Assembly: GCA_003216815.1 (NCBI GenBank)
Contig: QCIG01000004.1
Coordinates: 30,540 to 94,539 of the forward strand
Length of the DNA stretch: 64,000 nucleotides
Source: Prochlorococcus sp. AG-402-K14
GTDB lineage: Bacteria; Cyanobacteriota; Cyanobacteriia; PCC-6307; Cyanobiaceae
Direction of reading: 5' to 3'
Position numbers and translations under genes: made by a program. This document shows positions 30,173-38,381 of the stretch, in pieces. How positions within the stretch are numbered: position 1 is the first letter of the stretch; each line of letters opens with the position of its first letter. Below the pieces are notes generated by a model. It saw nothing but the letters and a program-made list of their open reading frames with translations, did no database searches and was not told the origin of the DNA.

Positions 30173-30364
30173 TTGATAATATATATTTTTAAATATCATT
30201 TAAAAATATATATTATAGTATTATTTTTATTGATTCTTTTCTTTTCAATTTTAGGTTTTGTTGTAAATAAAGCCGAAACTTACTCACTTTCAAAAAAGTC
30301 CAGACGAATGCTAAAACCTCGAAAAAAAGGCATTGGAACAAAAACCTTAAAAAATAGCTTATAA
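30173..30364 (+). CDS. Possible small membrane protein, function unknown
   Basis: A 63-codon frame opens with TTG at 30173, but its first 15 codons lie in a perfect AT palindrome, so that N-terminus is doubtful. A TTG near 30230 would give about 44 residues: one hydrophobic helix (LILFFSILGFVV) and a very basic tail (KKSRRMLKPRKKGIGTK). It is divergent from the three-ORF chain and followed on the same strand by the Hli gene. It may be a real small protein, but there is no recognised family and no ATG start. Confidence 0.35.
   Translation: MIIYIFKYHLKIYIIVLFLLILFFSILGFVVNKAETYSLSKKSRRMLKPRKKGIGTKTLKNSL
30176..30216. repeat. Perfect 19-bp AT palindrome between divergent small genes
   Basis: Two arms of 19 bases (ATAATATATATTTTTAAAT and its exact complement) flank the loop ATC; the single C in the loop is the only base in the 41-base element that is not A or T. 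It lies 9 bases upstream of the 47-codon ORF on the minus strand and about 200 bases before the Hli gene on the plus strand. It could be a dyad operator, a cruciform-prone site or a bidirectional terminator without a GC core; the function is inference. Confidence 0.85.
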
Positions 30365-30396
30365 TTATTAATTATGAAAATAGCTATCTAATTCAA

Positions 30397-30690
30397 ATGC
30401 AAGAAAATGATTCTATGACCAATAATCAAGGTATGGATTCAGAGAATGATGGTCAAAATAAAATCAAACCTATAAATGGTCCAGAACTTTTTAAGCAAAC
30501 CTCAAGTCCTAGACCCTCACCTAAATGGATTAACAATAGAGGAGAAGAGGTAAAACAAGTTTTTGGATTTAATGAAAATGCTGAACTGGTTAATGCCAGA
30601 GTAGCAATGATCGGTTTTTTAATGCTAATACTTACTGAACTTGCTTTCGCTGGGGAACCGGCGACTCAGAAAATTTTTGGAATTAACTAG
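30397..30690 (+). CDS. hli: High-light-inducible (Hli/SCP) chlorophyll-binding protein
   Basis: The 97-residue protein ends in one membrane helix carrying the Hli/LHC signature: ENAELVNARVAMIGFLMLIL, with the Glu and Asn/Arg positions that bind chlorophyll and form the helix-pair salt bridge. The N-terminal 55 residues are polar and probably disordered, longer than in minimal Hli proteins. These proteins act in thylakoids, in pigment handling and photoprotection, often under light or nutrient stress, and Prochlorococcus carries many copies. The start is ATG at 30397; a second ATG six codons in is possible. Confidence 0.92.
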   Translation: MQENDSMTNNQGMDSENDGQNKIKPINGPELFKQTSSPRPSPKWINNRGEEVKQVFGFNENAELVNARVAMIGFLMLILTELAFAGEPATQKIFGIN

Positions 30691-30735
30691 AGTAAAATAT
30701 TTATACTATTATCCCAACTAATCAATTTATAGGCT

Positions 30736-30948
30736 ATGAATAAAAAAACATTAGTAGGTATTTCATATGTATCTGCTTGGATAATTATTTGGGGAACAAT
30801 TGGTTCACTCATTGATTTTTATTTCCTGCAAAATACATATCTTCCTGGTTCTCCAGGTCAATTTTTAACATTTATCATTACAGCAATTATTACCTCAATA
30901 ATAGCTGTAAGAATATTCCCAATAGTAAATAATAAATTTATAAGTTAA
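30736..30948 (+). CDS. Small two-helix membrane protein, function unknown
   Basis: This 70-residue protein has two predicted membrane helices (about 5-28 and 45-63) joined by a short loop with a PGSPGQF turn. I recognise no family. It lies 45 bases after the Hli gene on the same strand and could be cotranscribed with it. It ends 4 bases into the 3' end of the next, convergent small gene. The codon use and clean ATG start suggest it is real. Confidence 0.6.
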   Translation: MNKKTLVGISYVSAWIIIWGTIGSLIDFYFLQNTYLPGSPGQFLTFIITAIITSIIAVRIFPIVNNKFIS

Positions 30949-31184
30949 TAACGATAACGTTTAAGAACTTGAGAAGGTTGATCACTCACTCCCTTCTGAT
31001 AGAGAAGCCATTGATTAGTTTCAAGATCATGATCACACCCCAATCCTTCAAGTTCAATAGATTTTAATCTCATTTGATAGTGGCATTGCTGATCCGCTTC
31101 AAATGCTGATTTGTAACCTGTAAAAAAGTATAAAAATCCAAGAATAATTGCTATTAAAGATATAAACAAAATAGTAAACTTCAT
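30945..31184 (-). CDS. Small exported or membrane-anchored protein, function unknown
   Basis: This 79-residue product has an N-terminal hydrophobic segment (about residues 3-22, acting as signal anchor) and a polar C-terminal domain with two cysteines (ADQQCHYQMRL and LGCDHDLETNQW) that could form a disulfide on the far side of the membrane. No family is recognised. The ATG at 31184 is well placed. It converges on the previous gene with a 4-base overlap of the stop regions. Confidence 0.6.
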   Translation of the reverse strand: MKFTILFISLIAIILGFLYFFTGYKSAFEADQQCHYQMRLKSIELEGLGCDHDLETNQWLLYQKGVSDQPSQVLKRYRY

Positions 31185-31246
31185 CTTATTATAGTAAATT
31201 ATTATTTAATATTAGCTTTAATCGGAGAGAAAAGAAAGAATTATGA

Positions 31247-31429
31247 TTATTCCTTTATTTCTTTTTCTAAAGGTATTTCACATTCAGTTAAATCTTGATC
31301 ATTTAAACGGTCTAGTATACGAACCATATCAATAGATGACAACTCACCATTAGTTCCCCACTTAAGAGTTGTCTTTCTCTGTTGTGGAATATTTTTTGTT
31401 TTTTGCTCCTGTTTTTTCTCTGGCAACAT
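31247..31429 (-). CDS. Small soluble protein, function unknown
   Basis: This 60-residue protein has a basic, Gln-rich N-terminal half and a more ordered second half, TLKWGTNGELSSIDMVRIL, ending in acidic residues. The composition of the second half (amphipathic helix-like, balanced charge) looks like real coding sequence rather than an AT-driven ORF. There is no recognised family, no membrane helix and no close partner. It is on the same strand as the next two small genes to its right. Confidence 0.5.
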   Translation of the reverse strand: MLPEKKQEQKTKNIPQQRKTTLKWGTNGELSSIDMVRILDRLNDQDLTECEIPLEKEIKE

Positions 31430-31601
31430 TAGTAATTAAGCCCTCTATTAGAAATCTTAAAATATTGATGTTCAATATAAGAACTCAGGAAAGTATTCTT
31501 AGTTAAACTTTACTTTTATTTTTCCTTAATAGTAACTTTTTCCTATTCTCAGAAAGTTAGCAGGTGATTTGTGTGGTTACAAAAACAAGGTCATAAAAAT
31601 A

Positions 31602-31877
31602 CTAACCTCGTCCAAAATTGTAAACAAAATCCTGAAACGATGGATTATAAAAATAAACTAAAACACTAATAACTAATAAAACATTCAACCCAATTACTAT
31701 TGAACCTATAATTACTCTCTGACGTTTACCAGGCACTTTATATTTCAAGCCAGCGGGAAGGTTAACCAATACATCGGGATCTCTAGGGCTTGATTTCTTA
31801 AATTTATTCTCTTTGACCTTATTGGTCTTAATTGCCTTATCCTTATTTTTCTTGGAATTAGAATCTTTGGAGACCAT
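31602..31877 (-). CDS. Small tail-anchored membrane protein, function unknown
   Basis: This 91-residue protein has a very lysine-rich N-terminal third, then a conserved-looking LVNLPAGLKYKVPGKRQR and one hydrophobic helix (about residues 55-76), with a short aromatic tail (FQDFVYNFGRG). The layout suggests a small thylakoid or plasma-membrane protein with a cytoplasmic basic tail. I recognise no named family, though the ordered middle motif suggests conservation among picocyanobacteria. The start is ATG at 31877. Confidence 0.65.
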   Translation of the reverse strand: MVSKDSNSKKNKDKAIKTNKVKENKFKKSSPRDPDVLVNLPAGLKYKVPGKRQRVIIGSIVIGLNVLLVISVLVYFYNPSFQDFVYNFGRG

Positions 31878-31989
31878 TTTCTTAGTAAGAATAAATTCTT
31901 TATTTTTATAGTTCTAAGCTTACTTAATATAAATCAGATAAAACCTATTTTGTTCTAGTTTTTCACATTATTTTTTTTTTTGAGTCAAC

Positions 31990-32024
31990 AAACAAAAATA
32001 ACGTTATCAATTTATTGATAACGT
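31990..32024 (-). terminator. Rho-independent terminator after the small exported-protein gene
   Basis: On the minus strand a 10-bp perfect stem (ACGTTATCAA with TTGATAACGT, loop TAAA) begins right after the TAG of the gene at 32025-32351 and is followed by TATTTTTGTTTG. The stem is AT-rich, but the position and the U-tract fit a terminator. Confidence 0.75.
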
Positions 32025-32351
32025 CTAGCAATATTTTTTTAAAGCATCAAGAATACTTTTAGCATTTTGTCTTTTTAAGTTAGAATTATTAGCCATTATT
32101 AAATTTGCTTCCAAGCCAAGCAATCTAGTCTGACAAGAAAATTTTTTATCCATTGCGGCATTTTTTTGATATTTGTGTATCTGAAGTAATGCTTTATTAC
32201 AAGAATTAATATCTCTATAACAACTCTTTACTAACAAATTAATTATCTTATGATCTCTAGATTCAAAGGCCAGGAGGGGCGTCGAAGCAAAAAAAATATA
32301 TATGTATAAAATAAATAGGAATTTGATTTTTTTTAATGGATAGATAATCAA
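32025..32351 (-). CDS. Small exported cysteine-containing protein, function unknown
   Basis: The product has 108 residues, with a signal peptide (hydrophobic run FLFILYIYIFFASTPLLAF, likely cut after LLA). A mature domain of about 80 residues carries four cysteines (KSCYRDINSC, KFSCQTR and the C-terminal KKYC), which would allow two disulfides in the periplasm or lumen. No family is recognised. It is followed immediately by a clear terminator, so it is probably a single-gene transcript. The first residues (MIIYPLKK) may be replaced by a later start. Confidence 0.6.
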   Translation of the reverse strand: MIIYPLKKIKFLFILYIYIFFASTPLLAFESRDHKIINLLVKSCYRDINSCNKALLQIHKYQKNAAMDKKFSCQTRLLGLEANLIMANNSNLKRQNAKSILDALKKYC

Positions 32352-32457
32352 AGCATAATCCCCATCAAAAAAAGTGGATAAATCATTTCTATTTTAAGTA
32401 AGATTTCTTTCTTAGAAAAAGAATGGTTTTTCTATCAGGCTAAATGTATATCTTTAC

Positions 32458-32488
32458 AAAAAAGGGACTCCTATTTTAAAAGAGTCCC
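32458..32488 (-). terminator. Rho-independent terminator downstream of hup
   Basis: On the minus strand a GGGACTC/GAGTCCC stem with an 11-base loop is followed directly by TTTTTTG. It lies 46 bases past the HU stop codon and should end the hup transcript before the next small gene. Confidence 0.85.
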
Positions 32489-32533
32489 GTTAAGTAAGAA
32501 ATTGTTAATTAAAAAATTTAGATTTTCAACAAA

Positions 32534-32809
32534 TCATCCCTGAACTCGATCCTTAAACAGCTTTCCAGCAGTGAAGGCAGGCACACGCTTAGCAGGTATT
32601 GCTATCTTTTCTCCAGTTTTAGGGTTTAAACCTTGACGAGCGGAACGATCGCGGGGCTCAAACGAACCAAACCCCAGAATGGAGACTTTCTTACCCTCCA
32701 CTACAGAATCAATAATTGTGTCTATGGCGGCATCAACTACCAGAGAGACGTCTGTTTTAGTTAGCTCTGTACGAGCTGCAACTAGGTTGACTAAATCTGC
32801 TTTGTTCAT
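32534..32809 (-). CDS. hup: DNA-binding protein HU
   Basis: HU is the small nucleoid protein that bends DNA as a dimer. From the ATG at 32809 the product has 91 residues and starts MNKADLVNLVAARTELTK, the normal HU N-terminus. ILGFGSFEPRDRSARQGLNPKTG is the beta-arm region carrying the intercalating-arm motif, followed by PAKRVPAFTAGKLFKDRV. A longer in-frame extension upstream to 32908 is not HU-like and I leave it out. A terminator follows. The gene-free stretch upstream likely holds a strong promoter. Confidence 0.97.
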   Translation of the reverse strand: MNKADLVNLVAARTELTKTDVSLVVDAAIDTIIDSVVEGKKVSILGFGSFEPRDRSARQGLNPKTGEKIAIPAKRVPAFTAGKLFKDRVQG

Positions 32810-32909
32810 TGGAAAGATTGTATGTAGCAGGGAGTAAAAGGAAGAAAACCAAATAGAGGAATTAGTTTCCAAAAAACCCAATCTTGCTAATGGTATGGAC
32901 CAAATCACT

Positions 32910-33565
32910 TAGCTGCAACCCAAAGACCCTGTGGCAGTGAGCTTTATAAAAAGTATATGGGCTTATTTTTTTGATTAAATAATCATTCAGAGATTTTCAA
33001 AGAATCACTTGAATAAAATACAATCTTCCGATTTTTGCCCAAACACTAGTCAGGACGTGCTTTCTTGAAAGATGCGTTTTCTAATTTATTAAGCAAAAAA
33101 GGTACTAACTTTTGAAATTAATTATTTTTTCGACTTAAAACAATACATTTAATTAAATTCACCTGAATTCACAAAGATCCGCAGAACAGCACATTTATTG
33201 GTATTACAAAATAATTAACAGTCAAAAAAGGAAGGCTATAAATTCTAAATCTCACTTTTTTCAGCTCAAAGCTTCCATTTGAAGCTCTCATCCTAAAAAA
33301 CCTCTAAAATTTTTTTCCAAGACTTGAAAAAATAAAATTTTGCTACCAGAATCAGATCTATCAACTTCATCAAGAAAACTAAATCAAACAAAATAATTAG
33401 ATCAGTAAACTAAAAGGATTTAGTAATGATTTAAGACAAATCCCTCAATTCTTACCACAAATTTCACATGAAATGGAATTTCGTTGTTTGCAACTTGTTA
33501 AAACAAACCAAACAACTAAGTTAGAGGAAAAGTTTCCTGCTTACTGATTTGAAGGACCAAAACAA
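32910..33565. other. 656-base gene-free stretch between divergent hup and glgX
   Basis: No convincing ORF is present. The strongest structure I see is a small hairpin at 33270-33286 (AGCTTC, loop CATTT, GAAGCT). A 24-codon frame from ATG at about 33471 ends just before glgX but has no family likeness. The stretch must hold the promoters of hup (leftwards) and glgX (rightwards), and it is unusually long for this compact genome, so an unannotated small RNA is possible. Confidence 0.5.
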
Positions 33566-35626
33566 TTGGGAAAAGTAAAAATAGGTTCTGCATGGCCTTT
33601 AGGAAGCTCCTTAACACCTGATGGTGTTAATTTCTCTTTAGCAGCTCCTCATGCAACAAATGTAGATTTACTAATCTTCCAAGATGAAAATGCCGACTAT
33701 CCAATAGAAACAATATCTTTAGATCAAAAAAACAGGTCAGGTGATTATTGGCACGTTGAGATTGAGGGGCTAACTGAAGGCATCTTATATGGATACAAAG
33801 TATCAATTGAAAACAACAAAGCGATAGAGGATCATCTTGTTTTAGATCCATGCGCTAGAGCGATCACAGGCTGGGGAAGGTATATAAGGAATCAAAAAGA
33901 TAAAAGTGGCAAAGGTTATATTCATTTCCTAAAGGGAGTAGTAACTAAAAGGGATTATTTTGATTTCAAATCTCACCCAAGACCGAAACATGCATGGAAT
34001 AAAACAATTATTTATGAATTACATGTTGGGGGATTTACCAAAAACCCAGATTCAAATATTAGCGATTCTAAAAAAGGAACATATTTAGGGTTAATTGAAA
34101 AGATACCTTATCTAAAAAGTCTTGGAATTACATCTATAGAATTACTTCCTGTTTTTGCTTTTGATCCATATGATGCCCCAGATGGATTAGAAAACTATTG
34201 GGGTTATAGCCCTATCAATTGGTTTACACCTCATCAAGGTTATGTAGAAGGAACTAATCCATTGGAAGCACGCAAACAATTCAAGCAGTTTGTGGAAGTT
34301 TGCCACGACAATAAACTGGAGGTGTTAATCGATGTTGTTTATAATCACACTACAGAAGGGAATCAAGACGGCCCAAGTATAAGTTGGAAAAATATTGGTC
34401 CTAAAAATTACTACCATCAAGATGAGAATGGAAATTATCAAGATGTAAGTGGTTGTGGTAATAGTATTGCTGCTAATCGTCCTTTAGTTAGGAAACTAAT
34501 ATTAGATTCTATGCATTGTTGGGCAATTGAACTTGGAGTTGACGGGTTTCGTTTTGACTTAGGAATCGCATTAAGCAGAGGAGAAAATCTAATTCCTTTA
34601 GACGAACCTCCCCTATTTGAAGAAATTGAAGCAGATCCAAAACTTAGCGATGTGAAATTAATTAGCGAACCATGGGACTGTGGAGGGCTTTATAAACTAG
34701 GTGATTTTCCAGCAAATAAATTCAGAACATGGAACGGACATTTTAGAGATGATATTAGAAGGTTTTGGAAGGGTGAAAAAAGCACAATATGGCCCCTCAA
34801 AGATAGATTAACTGGTAATAAATCACTTTATAATGATAATAATTTAGCAAATATATTTAGTATTAATTTTATAACTTCTCATGATGGATTCACCTTAAAG
34901 GATCTAGTAAGTTTTAACAAGAAACATAACTTTGCGAATGGTGAGAATAATAGAGATGGAGAAAATCATAATAATAGTTTTAATTATGGTATTGAAGGTC
35001 CAACTACTAATAAAGAAATAAATAATTTAAGGCAAAGACAACAAAGGAACCTACTTTCATCACTCCTTTTATCTCCAGGAATCCCAATGGTTTTAATGGG
35101 TGACGAGGTAGGAAGAAGCCAAGGAGGTAATAACAACTCATGGTGTCAAGACAACCCACTTGGATGGATGACTTGGAATCATAAAAATTGTGATCAAGAC
35201 TTAAAAGAATTTGTGATAAAGCTCATATCTCTTAGAAAACAACTACCAGAGTTTTTTAGCCCTGATTCTGTTTACGATTCTTATAAAGATAATACCAAGG
35301 TCAAAGCCTCAGATTATTGGATTCAGTGGCATGGCATTAAGGTTAACAAGCCTGACTGGGGAGATTGGTCGCATACACTTGGTTTTAGCATCAATAAAAA
35401 AGATCTAGGCTCCGCGATTTGGGTTGGGTTTAATGCTTACAAAGAGGCAATGCTTTTTGAATTACCAAAACCAATTTCTCCATGGAAAAAATATATTGAT
35501 ACCTCTTTTTTGAAAAACAAACATATTTCTAGAAAACAATTAGCTAACCAATCTGATATTCGCATTGAAAGTAACAGTCTTGTTCTTCTAATTGCCAACG
35601 AATATTCAAAAAAAATTAAATCATGA
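33566..35626 (+). CDS. glgX: Glycogen debranching enzyme / isoamylase
   Basis: This GH13 enzyme hydrolyses alpha-1,6 branches of glycogen. The N-terminal CBM48-like domain (GVNFSLAAPHATNVDLLIF) precedes the barrel. Active-site regions are VLIDVVYNHTTEG, DGFRFDLGIAL (nucleophile Asp), LISEPWDCGG (acid/base Glu) and FITSHDGFTLKDLVSFNKKHN (third Asp); SPGIPMVLMGDEVGRSQGGNNNS follows. At 686 residues it matches the GlgX/TreX family. The start is TTG at 33566, since the family N-terminus (KIGSAWPLGSSLTPDG) begins there and no ATG lies upstream. It is followed by tRNA-Gly (opposite strand) and the glucose-transporter-like gene. Confidence 0.94.
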   Translation: MGKVKIGSAWPLGSSLTPDGVNFSLAAPHATNVDLLIFQDENADYPIETISLDQKNRSGDYWHVEIEGLTEGILYGYKVSIENNKAIEDHLVLDPCARAITGWGRYIRNQKDKSGKGYIHFLKGVVTKRDYFDFKSHPRPKHAWNKTIIYELHVGGFTKNPDSNISDSKKGTYLGLIEKIPYLKSLGITSIELLPVFAFDPYDAPDGLENYWGYSPINWFTPHQGYVEGTNPLEARKQFKQFVEVCHDNKLEVLIDVVYNHTTEGNQDGPSISWKNIGPKNYYHQDENGNYQDVSGCGNSIAANRPLVRKLILDSMHCWAIELGVDGFRFDLGIALSRGENLIPLDEPPLFEEIEADPKLSDVKLISEPWDCGGLYKLGDFPANKFRTWNGHFRDDIRRFWKGEKSTIWPLKDRLTGNKSLYNDNNLANIFSINFITSHDGFTLKDLVSFNKKHNFANGENNRDGENHNNSFNYGIEGPTTNKEINNLRQRQQRNLLSSLLLSPGIPMVLMGDEVGRSQGGNNNSWCQDNPLGWMTWNHKNCDQDLKEFVIKLISLRKQLPEFFSPDSVYDSYKDNTKVKASDYWIQWHGIKVNKPDWGDWSHTLGFSINKKDLGSAIWVGFNAYKEAMLFELPKPISPWKKYIDTSFLKNKHISRKQLANQSDIRIESNSLVLLIANEYSKKIKS

Positions 35627-35638
35627 GAATTAAAATCA

Positions 35639-35709
<71 letters not shown>

Positions 35710-35797
35710 GCTAAAAAAAGAAAATGTCCAGAAAACTGGAGTACTCTCGTTTAGCCTACCTACATTATTACCTTCCACCCCCCTCTTATCAAAAAGA

Positions 35798-37180
35798 TTG
35801 ACGAATTCCAATAGGCTCATAAAAAAAAATCGCATAAGGCTCATGTTGTCTTATGGGATGGGGGATGCAGGGACAGGACTTGCTTCAGCTCAATTTGGCT
35901 TTTATCTTTTCCCTTTCTTTACTTGTGCTGCAGGCTTACCTCCATGGATAGCAAGCTCTATTTTGATGATAATAAAACTTTGGGATGCAATTAATGATCC
36001 TTTAATTGGCTGGATGAGTGACCATACACAATCAAAATGGGGGCCAAGATTGCCATGGATGTTTGGAGCATCACTTCCTTTGGGTATCTTTTTAGCTGCA
36101 ATGTGGTGGATTCCAAATGATTACAGCATCCAAGAAAAAACTATTTACTACATATGCACATCAATTCTTTTCATGACAGCTTATACATCTGTAAATCTTC
36201 CCTATGGTGCATTATCAACAGAACTTAGTGAAGATGAAAATGTAAGAACTAGGCTAAATGCTGCAAGATTCACAGGGTCAATTTTAGCTTCTTTATCTGG
36301 ATTAATTGTAGGAGCAATATGTTTAACAAAAGGCGATGAGGGTTACTTAACAATGGGGCGGATATCAGGCACAATTGTTACACTTTTTACTCTGATTTCA
36401 ACATGGGGGCTCGCTCCATTCGCCAAGATTGCAAGAAAACCAATCAATAATATACAGCCAATTAAAAATCAATTTAAACGTATTTTAAATAATACAATAT
36501 TCATCAAAGTTATTTATCTTTATTTACTTCTATGGTGTGGTCTTCAGTTAATGCAAACAGTTTCATTAATATATCTTCAACAAGTTATGAATGTTCCTAG
36601 AGGTATTTCTTTTTGGATTATAATTCCTTTTCAAATAAGTGCTCTTTTAGGATTGCAAGTTTGGAGCTTTTATTCTAACAAATACGGAAGAATTAATGCT
36701 CTAAAAAGGGGAGGAATAATATGGATAAGTGGTTGTTTAATTGCAATGATATTACCTCCACTATCAAATAATTTTCAACTTAATAGTTTCAATATAGATT
36801 CCATTAAAATGTTGGTTTTATTTATAACCATCTTATTTGTTGGGTTTGGTGCCTCAACCGCCTATTTAATACCTTGGTCTTTATTACCAGACGCTATTGA
36901 TCATGATCCAGAAAAAGCAGCAGGTATTTATACAGCTTGGATGGTTTTATGCCAAAAATTAGGTATCGCTTTAAGCGTAGGATTATTTGGTTACCTTCTT
37001 ACTTTTGCTGGTTTCAAGGAGGGAGCCTGTCAAGAAATTATTAACATCTATCAGCCTGATTCTGCTTTGCTAACTGTCAGAATTTGTATGGGATTAATAC
37101 CTTCTATTCTTGTTTATTGGGGGCTATTAATTATGAGAGAGTGGAAAGATAGAGATGGAGCTCAAAAAGTAATCGTCTGA
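35798..37180 (+). CDS. glcH: GPH-family sugar transporter, GlcH (glucose uptake)-like
   Basis: This 460-residue, 12-helix MelB-like symporter of the glycoside-pentoside-hexuronide family has the N-terminal LSYGMGDAGTGLASAQFGFYL and the cation-site helix motif KLWDAINDPLIGWMSDHTQSKWGPRLPW. A TAYTSVNLPYGALSTELS loop and a C-terminal SLLPDAIDHDPEKAAGIYTAW follow. In Prochlorococcus the protein annotated as melibiose carrier (Pro1404) has been shown to be the high-affinity glucose transporter GlcH. This gene is very likely its ortholog, but I judge that from family and context only. The start is TTG at 35798. It neighbours the glycogen debranching gene. Confidence 0.8.
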   Translation: MTNSNRLIKKNRIRLMLSYGMGDAGTGLASAQFGFYLFPFFTCAAGLPPWIASSILMIIKLWDAINDPLIGWMSDHTQSKWGPRLPWMFGASLPLGIFLAAMWWIPNDYSIQEKTIYYICTSILFMTAYTSVNLPYGALSTELSEDENVRTRLNAARFTGSILASLSGLIVGAICLTKGDEGYLTMGRISGTIVTLFTLISTWGLAPFAKIARKPINNIQPIKNQFKRILNNTIFIKVIYLYLLLWCGLQLMQTVSLIYLQQVMNVPRGISFWIIIPFQISALLGLQVWSFYSNKYGRINALKRGGIIWISGCLIAMILPPLSNNFQLNSFNIDSIKMLVLFITILFVGFGASTAYLIPWSLLPDAIDHDPEKAAGIYTAWMVLCQKLGIALSVGLFGYLLTFAGFKEGACQEIINIYQPDSALLTVRICMGLIPSILVYWGLLIMREWKDRDGAQKVIV

Positions 37181-37183
37181 TTT

Positions 37184-37930
37184 ATGAATTCACCTAGATG
37201 GATAAAAAGATTTGGAGCCAGTCTTTTAATAGGGGGACAGGCTATAACTTCTACTGCTAAAGGTCGTATAGACAAATCAGACTTGATCGATCAATTAATG
37301 GAGGCAGGTCCAGGAAGTTTTTTAATAGTCTTAATTACTGGTATTGCCGCTGGGACAGTTTTCAATATTCAAGTTGCTGCAGAATTAAGCAAACAAGGTC
37401 TAGGTTCTGAAGTAGGCGGTCTTTTAGCAATTGGGATGGCTAGAGAGATAGCCCCTTTGCTAACTGCAACTCTTCTCACTGGGAAAGTTGCAACTGCTTA
37501 TGCGGCTCAAATAGGCACTATGAAAGTTACCGAGCAGATTGATGCAATAACAATGCTACAAACAGATCCTGTTGAATATTTAGTTGTTCCAAGAATATGT
37601 GCAATGGTTTTGATGGCACCTGTCCAATGCTTATTATTTTTTACTGTTGCTTTATATAGCGGTCAAATCAGCAGTACTCTTCTATATCAAATTCCACCAA
37701 GCATTTTTTGGAATTCAATAAGAGAATGGCTAGTAATATCTGATATGCCCTTTATGCTTGTGAAAGCATTTGTGTTTGGTCTGTTGATAGCAATTATCGC
37801 TTGTGGATGGGGCTTAACCACCAGAGGCGGGCCAAAAGAGGTAGGATCAAGCACTACTGGAGCAGTAGTAATGACTTTAATAACCGTTTCCATTGTAGAT
37901 GTTTTACTTACACAAGTCCTTTTTGGATAA
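37184..37930 (+). CDS. MlaE-family ABC transporter permease
   Basis: This 248-residue integral membrane protein of the MlaE/TGD1 (DUF140) family is the permease of ABC systems that move phospholipids between membranes. It has five or six hydrophobic segments and the family motifs FLIVLITGIAAGTVFNIQVA, GLLAIGMAREIAPLLTATLLTG and AAQIGTMKVTEQIDAITML. It begins 3 bases after the transporter upstream and is followed 5 bases later by a DUF3119 gene. The matching ATPase and MCE-domain substrate-binding protein are not in this window. Confidence 0.92.
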   Translation: MNSPRWIKRFGASLLIGGQAITSTAKGRIDKSDLIDQLMEAGPGSFLIVLITGIAAGTVFNIQVAAELSKQGLGSEVGGLLAIGMAREIAPLLTATLLTGKVATAYAAQIGTMKVTEQIDAITMLQTDPVEYLVVPRICAMVLMAPVQCLLFFTVALYSGQISSTLLYQIPPSIFWNSIREWLVISDMPFMLVKAFVFGLLIAIIACGWGLTTRGGPKEVGSSTTGAVVMTLITVSIVDVLLTQVLFG

Positions 37931-37935
37931 AAACT

Positions 37936-38343
37936 ATGCCTTCTGAAAATCATCTTGATAAAAATAGCGTGATTTTATCGCCTTCTTATCGTTTACCGAT
38001 CTTCATAATATTCATAGGCTTATTATTGTTAACAACACCTTTTCATCCCTGGCCTACAATAGTCATTAGCAGTTTTGGTTTTTTTCTATTACTGCAATCT
38101 TTTACATTAAAATTAAAATTCACGAAGGACGATCTAATTGTTATGCAATTAGGTAACGAATTAAGAAGATTCCCTTTTAAGAACTGGATCGCTTGGAGAA
38201 TTATATTACCTCAATTACCAGGTTTTCTATACTTTAGAGAAGAAGCAAGCCCCCATCTATTGCCTATACTTTTTGAGGTAAACTCATTAAAAGAACAGTT
38301 AAAGTTAAGAGTTAAGGATTTAGAAATAGAAAAGGCAGTATAA
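37936..38343 (+). CDS. DUF3119 family protein
   Basis: This 135-residue cyanobacterial/plant-type protein has two hydrophobic helices near the N-terminus (FIIFIGLLLLTTPF and IVISSFGFFLLLQSF). A small PH-like soluble domain follows (LIVMQLGNELRRFPFKNWIAW, then LLPILFEV). The function is unknown. The frame is open far upstream inside the permease gene; the ATG at 37936 is the realistic start, 5 bases after the permease stop. Placement suggests a membrane role linked to the lipid transporter, which is inference. Confidence 0.82.
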   Translation: MPSENHLDKNSVILSPSYRLPIFIIFIGLLLLTTPFHPWPTIVISSFGFFLLLQSFTLKLKFTKDDLIVMQLGNELRRFPFKNWIAWRIILPQLPGFLYFREEASPHLLPILFEVNSLKEQLKLRVKDLEIEKAV

Positions 38344-38381
38344 TCAACAAACTTTCAAATTTAATTGAAGTTTTTTGAAAT

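Noticed and set aside
32810..32908. 33-residue N-terminal extension of HU
   Set aside because: HU proteins start at MNKADLV; the upstream frame is hydrophobic and unlike the family.
33471..33545. 24-codon ORF ending just before glgX
   Set aside because: Too short, no family likeness, and no clear ribosome-binding site; could be chance.
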